Shown one piece after another: positions 48,606 to 59,700 of a stretch of 64,000 bases of DNA. Origin of the DNA: Sphagnum magellanicum (lineage: Eukaryota; Streptophyta; Sphagnopsida; Sphagnales; Sphagnaceae); the NCBI GenBank assembly GCA_021904315.1, contig CM038916.1, forward strand, positions 18,063,897 through 18,127,896. Direction: 5' to 3'. How positions within the stretch are numbered: position 1 is the first letter of the stretch; every line of letters starts with the position of its first letter. The notes under the pieces are model-generated. The model was not told the DNA's origin. It saw only the letters and a list, made by a program, of their open reading frames with translations, and did no database searches. A program made the translations under genes and the position numbers.

Positions 48606-49060
48606 ATTTGAAATAATGTTATATATGTTAAGACATGTTTTAATTACATTAGTTGAGTCAAATGTGCAACAATTTAAGATTAGACCTAGCGCATCCTAAT
48701 GTTAGTTGAATAGAAAAATTGAATACAAATTTTCATCCAATTGGAGTCCATTTTTTTGTTAAATGTGGAATTTGTTATATATGTGAGTTCTCCATCTTCA
48801 TTATAATTTTTATTTGGGGAATTGTGGAAATTTTGTCCACATTAATGATTTTGAAGGAGTTATTTTATAACCTTTAAAAGTGTCATCTATGTCTATTAAA
48901 AAACATTTTATGTTGCAAAGTTTTCAATAATAGTTTGTGATGGAACCCACATATTTGAATTGGTAGCATTGGTAATTTAAAATCAAGACATGTTTTAGAT
49001 CAAATTTTTCTTGCAACAAACTTGAACATTTCACTTGGTGCTTTTTCATATATATTTCTA
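48606..49060. other. AT-rich remnant between the EEP fragment and the Helitron
   Basis: Possibly the upstream part of the same decayed element on the minus strand. Translations are short and interrupted, and I could not identify a helicase or reverse transcriptase motif. Confidence 0.3.
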
Positions 49061-49814
49061 CTAGTGGGTGCCCATGACCTTCGGCCACTGTGAAGTCCCC
49101 TGGTTTTTTTAAACTTGGTTAGCATTTTAATTTTTTTTAGAAACTTTTAACTTTTTTTTTTAAAATTTGTTTTCTATTTTTATTATTATTTTGTGATCAT
49201 CAAACCGGACGGACATTTCATCCATCCCCTTAATTGAGACGGACAGTAGCTAAAAGAAAAAAAACTTCCCCAAAATTCGTCCCGGCATCAAGCCGGACGG
49301 ACATTTCATCCATCCCCTTAATTGGGACGAATAGTAGCTAAAAGAAAAAAAAGGTAGTCTTGGTCAATACAAAAAAAATAAAAAATGATTATGGGCTGTC
49401 CAAGGCCTAAATATTTTTTTTCTGGTCTTCCCCTAAATTTGTCCCGTCATCAAGCCGGACGGACATTTCATTCGTCCCCTTAATCGGGACGGACAGTAGC
49501 TAAAAGAAAAAAAAGGTAGTCTTGGTCAATACAAAAAAACAAAAAAAAAAATTTTGAACTGTCTAAGGCCTAAATATTTTTTTTCTGGTCTACCAAATCT
49601 TTTGCCTCAAAAAATCAGACTGCCCCTTATTTCTTTTTTATCTGGAGTCAGTTACATCTCGGGAAATTACATATGGGGAAACTCCTCAAAAAATCAGACT
49701 GCCCCTAATTTCTTTTATCTCTGGAGTCAATTACATATGGGGAAGTTATGATTAGAAGAATTTTCCAAGCACTGCCCAGACAGACAGACACCACTGTTGC
49801 TTTAATATATAAAA
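49061..49814 (-). mobile_element. Non-autonomous Helitron, 754 bp, inverted
   Basis: On the minus strand it starts A|TTTTATATATTAAAGCAAC (first C lost to T) and ends CCGAAGGTCATGGGCACC-CACTAG|T. The interior contains three partial direct repeats of a block with GTCCGTCCGGCTTGATG and TTAAGGGGACG, and two copies of an AGGGGCAGTCTGATTTTTTG block. It shares long stretches with the element at 21,201 and both termini with the one at 13,784. No Rep/helicase is encoded. Confidence 0.85.
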
Positions 49815-51284
49815 TTGTAAGTAGTTATAATGTTTATGTAAAATAAATGTGGTAATGGATTGTCTATGGGTGGAGGTATTAATGAAATTTGTCTTTCAAA
49901 GTTTGTGGAACAATTCAAAACCTATTTAGGATGTTAATTAAGTTAAATTATTTTGTTGAATAACTTATTTTAATTCATAATATTTATGTTTTCATAACAA
50001 GAATTTGTTTTCAAATATTGAATACATCAAATTTTTAACTTGAAGATCCAAAATCTTAAATTGGAGGAGCTTGATTTTAAAAAATTGGTGTCCATGACAA
50101 TATGTTGAATACACTTATTTGTATATTGTTTGATTTATGTATTTAAGAAAATGTTACTTTTCTTAATGTATATCATTATTTTTTAAATTATTTTTAAAAA
50201 AAAGATATTACATGAAAATTTTGTGTTTAATTCAAATCAATTTGAACTGTGTTTTCCATTTGCAACTTATAACATGGTTTCCATTCAAAAATTATGATTA
50301 TTTATTTGATCTCATATCATATTTGTTGGAACACTACCATGTTCAATTAAGGTCTCTTTTATATTAACAACATTATTTTCAAGGTCTTTTGTGACTATTA
50401 ATATATGTTTTTTTCATGAAATCCTTATAGGCTATTAAGTTACCAAATTTAATAGAACCTCCTTTGGGGGACGTATACTATTTGAGGTTGAGTGCCATGT
50501 GTGATGTTTGATTGATGAAAATGTCAAATATGTTAATGGATGTTACTGTGGAAATGTCATTCAAATAAAATATTGAAATTGATAAATATGAAATTTTTTA
50601 ACTTATTGTAAACTTGAAAAACCATTAAGTCCACAACCCAAAAACATATAGATTCAAGGAATGCATGTCTTGTTTTCATTAAAATGAACCATGAAATGCT
50701 CTAAACAAAAACATTTTAAAATTATTTTGTATGAAATTTTACAATAAAAATTGTAATGATGAAATATTAAAGGTTTCAAATATTTTGAAACCTCACAAAT
50801 GATGGATAAAAATTATTTTGCATACTTCACTTACTTACATAATCACCTTGATAACCTTAATGTTTAGTTAACTTATGTGAAAGATTGTAAGTTGACTAAG
50901 TAACTTGCAAGTTACCAAGAAAGGTGATAGGTAATAAATTTCGAATTTGAAAATATCATCAAATAATTTTTTTAATATGTATATTGAATATAGTAAGGAT
51001 TTTCAAGTAGGAATTTAATGTAAATTTTATCCTATGTAAAATATTTTGAATTGACATAAATAAACCATAATACTCTTGTAATTTAAGTTTGAAAACAAAC
51101 ATTAAAATTTTGCATTCAAACATATCTATTACACATTTCAACATATAAACAAACTAATTAAAAACACACTTATAAATATTTTATATACCAAAATATTTCT
51201 ACCAATAGTGTTTCTGTCAATTCACCTATTTTGAACCTATTGTGGGTGTTTTTTTTTTTCCACTTGACACACACACATGTGTGC
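49815..51284. other. AT-rich intergenic DNA, no gene seen
   Basis: Closed in all frames apart from short chance ORFs. No repeat boundary recognised. Confidence 0.5.
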
Positions 51285-51457
51285 TTGCAATAATAAAATG
51301 ATGATAAGCATTTGCTTTCAATGTTCAAACTTGTTTCAAACGATAAAAGAAATGTGGCAAAGGACTTTTTGTTGTAAGCATTTGCCACATTTCATTTATC
51401 ATTGGAAACAAGTTTGAGCATTGAAAGCAAATGTTTGTTGTCATGTTGTTATTACAA
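51285..51457. repeat. Long imperfect hairpin, 173 bp
   Basis: Core arms 51,306-51,361 and 51,381-51,436 (56 bases each, about five mismatches) enclose a 19-base loop. Weaker pairing extends a further 21 bases on each side. Shared core phrases include CATTTGCTTTCAATG, CTCAAACTTGTTTC and GAAATGTGGCAAA. It is either a foldback MITE or a miRNA-precursor-like structure. Confidence 0.85.
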
Positions 51458-51628
51458 CGACATTACAAAGCGAGCACATGAACCTACAAGCATGAGCCTA
51501 TGAGCAAGAACAAATATATTTGGAATATTTTGATGATGGGGACATAATATTTTTAGAATATCCCTGTGCCACATAGGAATGACATGGAAAATATTTTTCC
51601 ACATGTACATGGATTGATGTCACAAAAT

Positions 51629-51960
51629 AGATGAAAAGGTTGGATAAAAGTTGAACATCAATGAACTTTCTGGATGATAATTACAAATAAACAATTGTTT
51701 GGATGAAAGATTTGATAGGTTGAAATGTATGGATGAAATTAATTCCATAACAACTATGTTGGACAAAAATTACATGTACATGGATGAAAGTTACAAGACA
51801 AATGAAATATTTGGATGAATGTGGAACATGAATGAACTTTTGGATGATAATCATAAGTAAATGAATTTTTTGGATGAAACTTTCAGCTAGTTGAGTGTAT
51901 GGATGAAAGTAATTCCAAAATAGTTATGATGAATGGAAATTATTAGACTCACATAGTTTT
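51629..51960. repeat. ~173-bp tandem duplication rich in TTGGATGAA
   Basis: Copies start at about 51,629 and 51,802. They share AACATSAATGAACTTT, TGGATGATAAT, GAGTGTATGGATGAAA-like and AATTCCA segments. The TTTGGATGAA motif recurs within each unit every 30-50 bases. Confidence 0.75.
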
Positions 51961-52319
51961 CATGTCCAATTTCATTCACAAAAAAAGGTGTCAAAGGTGA
52001 AACTCAAAAGAGCTACATTACAATGTAAAAGGGTGAAACAATAACTTGTGTAAATTAAGTTAAGTCACATAGTAAGTCAAAGGTAAGAAGTCCACATAAT
52101 GATGGTATGGGAAAATGTTTGAAAATTTATTGAATAGTGCAACACACATCATGTCGAAAAATACTTTTATTTTTGTAATAAAATGCATTCCAAAATAATA
52201 GAACCCCTAACAATCCTATTTAACAACTATTTAATGACATTGCAACCTAATTTACATCTAGGACTTTGGAATAATCTAATAATCTATGAACTTCATTACA
52301 GTTCCAAGATAGATAATGG
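51961..52319. other. AT-rich DNA, nothing recognised
   Basis: No frame or repeat of note. Confidence 0.4.
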
Positions 52320-54910
52320 ATGAATGGTTTTCTCATCCCAAAATACATGGCATATTACAGAATGTAATACAAGTGTTTACATGGCACCCATGGCCTTTGC
52401 TTGTTGAGGGACATAAGCATCATGGGAAAAAAATGCACGCAATTGCAAGCCAAGGTTTCACTAATTGTTACCTCATATTGCTTACAGTTTTCTAGCAGTC
52501 CTGAAAGGAGGCAGTAAATCTATCCATATCTCAAGAGAAGAATGTTTGATGTGTGGCTTCAAAAGTTTGTCCGACCTCCCGCTTGTTTTCTTGCATAATG
52601 GATAGTTTGAACATGCTAAGACGATGAATCTTCTTCCCATTCCTTGACTTGGGCTGAACATTTGAGTCCAATGGCTTATAGACATGGGTAGAAATACCAT
52701 TGCCAAAGAGACTATGAGGGGCACATGCAGAAGGCTGGTTCATGGGTGCAAATATGTTGTCCCCAAGCTTATTCAAAGGGACATTTTGGTTTCTTCGAAA
52801 GCAAAAAACCAACCTCCTTCAATGCCACCACCTCAATTTGAGTGAAATTTGTCCCTACTTGCACATGCCATAAGGAAAGCAAGGCTAGCCTATCGAATGC
52901 ATATTTCTTGCTTGTCCCTCCCACACAACGTATAAGGTGACAAAACCAAAACATATGTAGTTCAATTGATACACCTTTGGTTATAGATTAATAACCAACA
53001 TAACACAAAACAAGAATACCACAATTTGTTTGTTTTGAAAGGATTTAGCTTTGCAATAATGTTTAGTGTCTTTTTGCAACGCTAAGCAATGAGTGTTTGA
53101 CTTCGAGGGGCAATGTTCAATTTGCCAAATGCCATCCCCACAAAGGCACTTAAGGATCTATGCGCCATTGTGGGTGATAACAAGATCAAAGCCATCAGTT
53201 TCCCCCACATCCATTGTTGACAACTCGTTGATTAAAATCATTGCATTGGCCATTTTTGAACGAGATAAATTCACCTGATCATGTTAGTGTGAATTTTTTT
53301 CTAACCCAAATGGAAGGTTTGCCTTGCGTTTAACTGATCGAAACATTTCTTCACCTTCCAAGTGTAGTATTTTAACAGAAAGACCAAAGCTTGAGGTGTA
53401 TTTGGCAACTACAACAACAATTTGGACTAGGTCCCCAAGTTGACTAGTTTTACACAAACACAATTCATTCTTGTCCAAATCGGTCCCAAATGCACCTCCT
53501 TGTAAGAAGGCATAATATAATGAGGATTGCTTAAATGCCCACACGTAATTATTGGACATTGTAGAAAAGAAGCAAGTACCCTTGTTGCCAGATTATTGGA
53601 ACCAAATGTTATGGATTGTCTTAGATAAGTTACAAGTCAACATATCAGCTTTCTCCTCTAAAGAAATTTTTTACAAGCACATAAAAAAATAAAGTTAGGA
53701 TTTAGGAAAAACAAATGGAAAATAAAATTTGAACATAATAATTTCAAAGAACTTACATCCAACATGAAACCTCCCCATTATCACACACAAAAGTGCTAGA
53801 AGTCGATCCAATTATTGAACTCATGAATGGCACCTTCGCTTACAACTTTAAATGAATACCACCAAGATCAAATGTTAGCATATTGAAGGTCAACTTCCTC
53901 CAAGGTTGTGGTTTTTTTATACTCATAATAGAGACCTTTGTGTCAATCATAAAACTTTGGTGCAATCAACTACTTAGTAGTGTCGTCTAAAGATTGAAAA
54001 ACATGTCTACTCTTTGTCAACCATCTTAACCATAAGATCTCTAATCCCATAAACAATGTGAACAACATTCCAATTTTCATGCACATTATCCACCATGAAC
54101 CCCTTGAAAATGGGCGTACCTAATCCTTTCTTTTCAACAATTGTGTTTATCTTTTTCCACAAAATGCATTGAGTTTCCGTGTCTTTGAATTGCATGTCAC
54201 AAAACGCAATTGTCATGACCTTGCAATAGATTAGGTGATAAACATGATAGGCCACATGTAGTCATCCATCCTTGAACATGTTTTATGTAATCGAACATGA
54301 TCCATGAATTTTGCAGATCATCACCCAGTTTCATTTGCCGAACCAAATCAAATCCAGACACAACTCCATCAACAAACATCTTGAACAAATAAACCTTATG
54401 CTAAGCCTATTGACCAGGAAAACAATTGTTTTAAATATATTTGTAACTAAATAATGCTTTCAATTTTAGGATACAATCAATGGAGTTCAAGTTACCAAGA
54501 TGATGCTTTAGTGAAACAATTAGATTACATATGCCGAAGGACCACAAAGCAATAAACTTTAACAACATTTGATCTAGTTTTTCACCTTTGAGAAACTCCA
54601 CATGACCTTCTCCATCCTCATTGACAAGTGATAAGAAAAAAATGTCTTATTCACAGACAAAACAATAGCTAAAATGGTAGTAGTTGGTGTGTGACAGACC
54701 TTGTTTTCAACCATGTTTTTCATTTTTTGGAAGGATTTTTTACATTTTCCATTTGCAATTGGATGGGCATGGGTGCCCAAGTGGATCACGACTCTTAAAA
54801 GATTTGGAAACTTGTGAACAACATAATACATTCTACAACTACAAGTTTGTAAACAAGTGGGTGAAGAACCGCAAAACTTATAGTTAATGGTAAATATCAA
54901 GGATTTCATG
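52320..54910 (-). pseudogene. Decayed Mutator-like (MULE) transposase gene
   Basis: Reading the minus strand from 54,910: a zinc-binding segment CSCRMYYVVHKFPN ... HLGTHAHP, then FLKGEKLDQMLLKFIALW, SWIMFDYIKHVQGW, VMTIAFCDMQFKDTETQC and FKGFMVDNVHENWN. The last blocks contain the D-x-Q and D/H positions of MULE transposases. Downstream are GNKGTCFFSTMSNNYVWAF, the ILHLEGEEMF block, CLCGDGIWQIEHCPSKSNTH, VPLNKLGDNIF, YKPLDSNVQPKSRNGKKIH and a C-terminal CHVNTCITFCNM, a SWIM-type Cys/His pattern. Several stops and frame changes interrupt it, for example a TAG after THNGA near 53,165. It is a plain DNA transposon, dead, moderately old. I did not find its terminal repeats. Confidence 0.8.
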
Positions 54911-55600
54911 AAACACTGCCTAGTTATCAGAAATTACAAACTATCGCCACTCCAAGAAACTTCATTGTGTGTAGAAAAACGTTGAAACAAAGGACAAGAA
55001 TCATTATGACAACACAAATGTCCAAGGCATTTTGTCGTTTTGAAGCCCAATTTAACCAAATTCTTGATGTTACTAGTCTACAACTTGCACCAAGCATGAC
55101 CATCATACTTTCTATCCATACCTTGCAATTGTCCAAAATGTCCCAATGGATGATGAATAGGGGGAAATTCAAACAATGTCACCACTGAATTTTGTGGGAA
55201 GACAATTCACAAACTCAATTGTGATGGCCCCATAGTCAAGGGACTCCAATTTAGAACAAGTGTGTGAAGTTAAAGACATTACCTTTAGCGAATCAACAAC
55301 ACTATAGAAACCACTTGCAACACGTCCATCCACAAAGGCCGTTTTTCATTAACTTGCAAATTCACAAAAACAAAGACAACAACATCAAGTAAGGAAAGGT
55401 CGTCTTCATTAGAAAAATAAAAAAGATCGATAAATGATGATTTTGTTATCGGGACAAAAAACTTCGAGTCGTGAGAAACCTTAATGTGTTCTTCCTTCAT
55501 CAAGACACCTTCTGTAGCAATGTTGGCCATTGATGCAATTGTGCTTGATGCTAGAACAATATCTTGATAATTGTTATGCACATTTTTGCTAACAATTTAA
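54911..55600 (-). other. Probable 5' part of the decayed MULE
   Basis: Minus frames at 54,927-55,172 and 55,285-55,581 are longer than their surroundings and lie just upstream of the transposase in the same orientation. The second contains KVSHDSKFFVPITKSSFIDL. They probably represent the N-terminal region, but I do not recognise domains. Confidence 0.4.
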
Positions 55601-57805
55601 TACTTGTTGGTGATAGTCCAAAAGATCCTTCTAGAGTTCACATCTAGAACCTAGTAAACAAAACTTAAAACAATGTTGTTTTCCTTGTAACAAACATGCA
55701 CATATCCGCGTCGGAAAGCAAACATTGCACATAACACATTTCACATCAATTTAAAAATTAGATAGCGTAAAATGCCACTGCACTAAGGACTAAATTTGAG
55801 GGCAAGATGAACAATTGGAACTCGAATTCAATGCAAAAGATAGGAATAGATAACCATACAAATAGTAAAATGCAAGGACAAGTAACAATCTCCAATCAAA
55901 GACAACAATGTGAATGGAACAAAGAGACATAAATTGGCAAAACACATATATTTTTCCCTTCACATAAATTTGAATGATGTTGTTGACAATGCAACAACAA
56001 AAATAGAATTGGCAGTCAAAAGATAAATGAAAATGACAATACAGAACATCAAATAAGATGGAAAACAACTTTAACATTACAGCAATGACGAAATTTAAAA
56101 GTTACATAAATATGCAAGGAAAAACAATGAACTTAACAACAATAATGAAACTAAAGCATTGGGGGTGATGCAAATTTAAATGATGACCTATTTTTTGGAG
56201 CAATACACCATTGTTGATCAATCCGTCCCCCAATAATCCCAATAATTGAATTGTAATCACACATTCATGTTGGGAAATATGGTGGACATAATAATAAAAA
56301 AGATTTGGAGAATTTTTTTTATGACATCCTTGTCTAGAAGAACTCAATACATTGAACCCAATTCAACAAGAAAATAGATGGTGGTATGCGTCCATAATTA
56401 ATAAATGAACAAATTCCAAATTATTAAACATTTTTATGCATACTAAATTGTGGCCACTATACACCATTTGTCGTAGGCCAAAACCACGATCTAATGGAAT
56501 CGTGTAATCCCATTGGTGAAAGCATGGGAATGGTCCCAAGGTATTTAAACTTAATCCAGGACGAATTTGAATCAAACTATTAAAGTGCATAATTGGCATG
56601 AGTTAGGTGGGCAACCACATGGGCTGGAAAAAAATAACTTACAAGAAGATTAGAGGCATGAAGAACCTATGTTTAAGCTAGATTATAAGGCGGTTCATTT
56701 CAGATTATTATTTATCATTTCCCCTTATTTGGGGGTGCATGGGTGAACTGCACACCATCGTGTAGTAGAGGATGAAAGCCAACAATACCATACATTGGAA
56801 TATATTGAAGATTATGGCAATCTAAAATACCACGTGCAAAAAACATTGGTGTCGTTTTGGAGCAAGAGGTGCAATTAAACATAAACAAGGAGTGAAAAAG
56901 ATAATTATAGGAAGGAATGAATAATCCAATTTGCCATAAAACTAGAGGATGTCCAATAATTAGTAGAATAATAGAAAGTGAAAAAAATATTCGACACTAG
57001 TTGGAAAAGAAAACATCATAAAAACCATGGATATCAACAAGTGAGAAACTCTAAAAAACATAGGTTGGATTTGGAAAATAAGAACAATTAACCATGACCA
57101 ATTAGGACTTCATAAATACTTAAGAATATGTTCACAAATTTTTGTCAGTTACTATCAACATTAAACCAAATAGGTGAAGGTTCGTATATAAATTCATTAC
57201 ACATTGTAAAAAAAATGTTTGTCAGGTCAGTAGTTAATAACACTTGATCATTTTAATAACGTAGTCTAACAAACTATAATTATTCATAGTTGTATTTTAG
57301 TGAGTTTGATGGAAGTGTAATTTATTGATTATAGGAATTTTGTCTTTCTTGTCCAAAACATTCATTACCACCATGTTTGTCATGTAATTGAATGGCGACA
57401 GAATATCATTGAATTATCAAAATTGCAATAGGGGACACATTTTGTTGTAACTAAGGATGTTAGCAAATTGTCATTAGTTTTTCCTTAATCCATTTAATGA
57501 TTGGCATCATACCCAACAAACACATCGAATAATGAGTTGTCCTGACACACATAAAACCAATTTAAATTGATAATCATTAGGTATATTTGATTAAAACGGT
57601 CATGGGTATAATAAGAATGACATAGGAAAAGCCAAAAAATGATGGCATCCTTTAGAGAATAAAGTATAAAAGCTAATGAATAGATGTAGATGAAACGTTT
57701 TTTAGATGTAGAAGGTTAACAAACTTCCAACCATAGCCCAACACATGATTAGAAGAAGCAATGGTAATAACTAAACAATCAAGTCAAGACAACGAAACTT
57801 AACAA
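55601..57805. other. AT-rich DNA, no gene seen
   Basis: Minus frames at 55,790-56,599 may be further MULE debris. No element end recognised. Confidence 0.4.
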
Positions 57806-58370
57806 CACTAGAAGAAAAACACATATTTTTTACTGATCTTTTTTATTACATTCAAGTTGCAAGTGACATTTGTGACTAATATCCTTTAATTACCTTGGAC
57901 AAGTCGCATGTGACATTAATCGCAATAACAAAAGTATTGGATGAAAGAAAAAAATCAATAAATACAAGTTCATCCTTTGATTCCATTGTATACATATTGT
58001 CACATGCAACTAAGATGCAACAATTTTGGTCATTATTGAAAGCAAATGATGTGATGCCACATGTCCCAATATTTAATATTTAAAATAATAATAATAATGT
58101 TATTATTTTGAAATAATCTAGGATGTTTAATTCAAATGATTAGATGATTTTATATTATGACATGTGGCCCAATGTAAATATGCCATTGGCATTTTAAAAA
58201 TGAATTTAATACAAAATATTAATATTAAGTTACTAGGTATATAAATAGTGCCCACAAATTTAGATTACATACCGACCTACCTACCTAAATAAAAAGGTAG
58301 GTAGGTGGGTAGGTCAAACTAGGTACCTACTTAGTTAGGTAGATAAATAAGTTGGGGAGGTAAGTAGTTT
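57806..58370. repeat. CACTA-like end segment with TAGG microsatellite, copy 1
   Basis: It starts CACTAGAAGAAAAAC, close to the CACTACAAGAAAA ends of plant CACTA (EnSpm/CMC) transposons. Spaced motifs of the form GTYGCANGTGACATT follow at about 57,857 and 57,902, as in subterminal repeats. Near 58,150 comes GACATGTGGCCC, then TAGG/CCTA microsatellites (58,268-58,370). The order resembles the segment from 63,463. The element's other end is not identified. Confidence 0.35.
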
Positions 58371-59234
58371 AAAATTGTGCATAATTTTTCTTTTTGTTTT
58401 GGGTTAAGCCTTTTGATTGGCTCAACCCATGTGCACAAATTTTTTAATGTGAAATTGAATGACGACACCCCTTGTTTATATAATGTTCAAAATAGGAATG
58501 GAAAACAAACAATACCGAATAAATTTTAAAGTTACAACTTCTTCACAAATTAAATTATAACTCCAAAACATTCCTCATGTTTTTTTGTTCTTAATTTTTA
58601 GATTTTTAAATCATTCAAAAGGAAATTAATTCAAGGGGGATTCCACCATCTCCAATAACACGCATTTCCAATATGTTGCGGATCTATTGTTTAAGTGTGC
58701 AAAAGCCAAAATGCATTTCACAAACACACTATAAGTATGTGTTATTGTAATAATGTGATTTGCAAATCATGGTTTTGCTTTATATCAAATATTCTATATG
58801 ATGCCGTTCTGTGACACCTGAAATAGATACAACAAACATTGCAAAAAAATATGATGCATGTTTTACGAGGATGCCATAACTACATGTTATTAGAAAAGAA
58901 GCAATTACAAGTCTTGTTTTCTTTTTCTCTATCTCTCCCCTTGGTGCAATTTCCATTTTCCATTTTCTTAATTTTATTTTTTCAAAAGCAATTAGAAATG
59001 TTGCATTGATTTTGAAGCACCTCCAAATTCCTTGGTAAACTCAATTGCGAATTTAAATGTGAAAACAACGGAAAGATAAGGAGTTGGGGCACATTCCTTG
59101 GCTCGCAACACTTTAGGAGTAGAAGGCCATGTTGGAGCTCCGGGATGGGGACTAAAAAGAGTAAAAAATAATTCAATTACTCATATGAACCTACACAAAC
59201 CAAACAACAAGTTGGTTAATGCATAATTGAAGCA
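58371..59234. other. AT-rich DNA, no gene seen
   Basis: Nothing recognisable beyond A/T runs. Confidence 0.4.
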
Positions 59235-59700
59235 CTTTTGGTGCACGATTGAGCCATGGGCAAACACGGACTCACAAGACTCACCACGGCCCAGACTTGG
59301 GGGAAGCCACCACCTTCCCCCTTATGATATATTCTATGCCTGACCATAGGACTAACACCCAAATGTCATTTTGTCCCAGGACTCCCAAGTGGGAATCCCG
59401 AAATTCCCAAAATTGGGACTCCTACGACTTTGAAGGCCCATAACTTTATGTGCAAACCTCCGATTGAAGTGAGATTTAAAGCAAAGTTGTAGCCCTCGTT
59501 AAGAGCTTTCCAACAATATGTTGCACGTCACCTACACGGAAGGAAATTAGGGCGATTATTAACTTTTAGTGGTCGGGAGTCAAATTGATAAATTGACTCC
59601 CGACCTTCTTTTGGCCATAATTTGTGTTTTAATTACCCAAATGGGTCATGTGAGCCCATTTAAACATCTACGTTCCAAGAACTCTCCAATGATTTAAGGA
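59235..59700. other. GC-richer unclassified repeat-like block with a hairpin
   Basis: Composition differs sharply from its flanks. It contains GGTCGGGAGTCAA (59,571-59,583) perfectly mirrored by TTGACTCCCGACC (59,593-59,605) around nine bases. Phrases such as GAGCTTTCCAACAATATG-like text are common in dispersed plant repeats. No coding sequence and no terminal repeats seen, so the class is left open. Confidence 0.4.
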
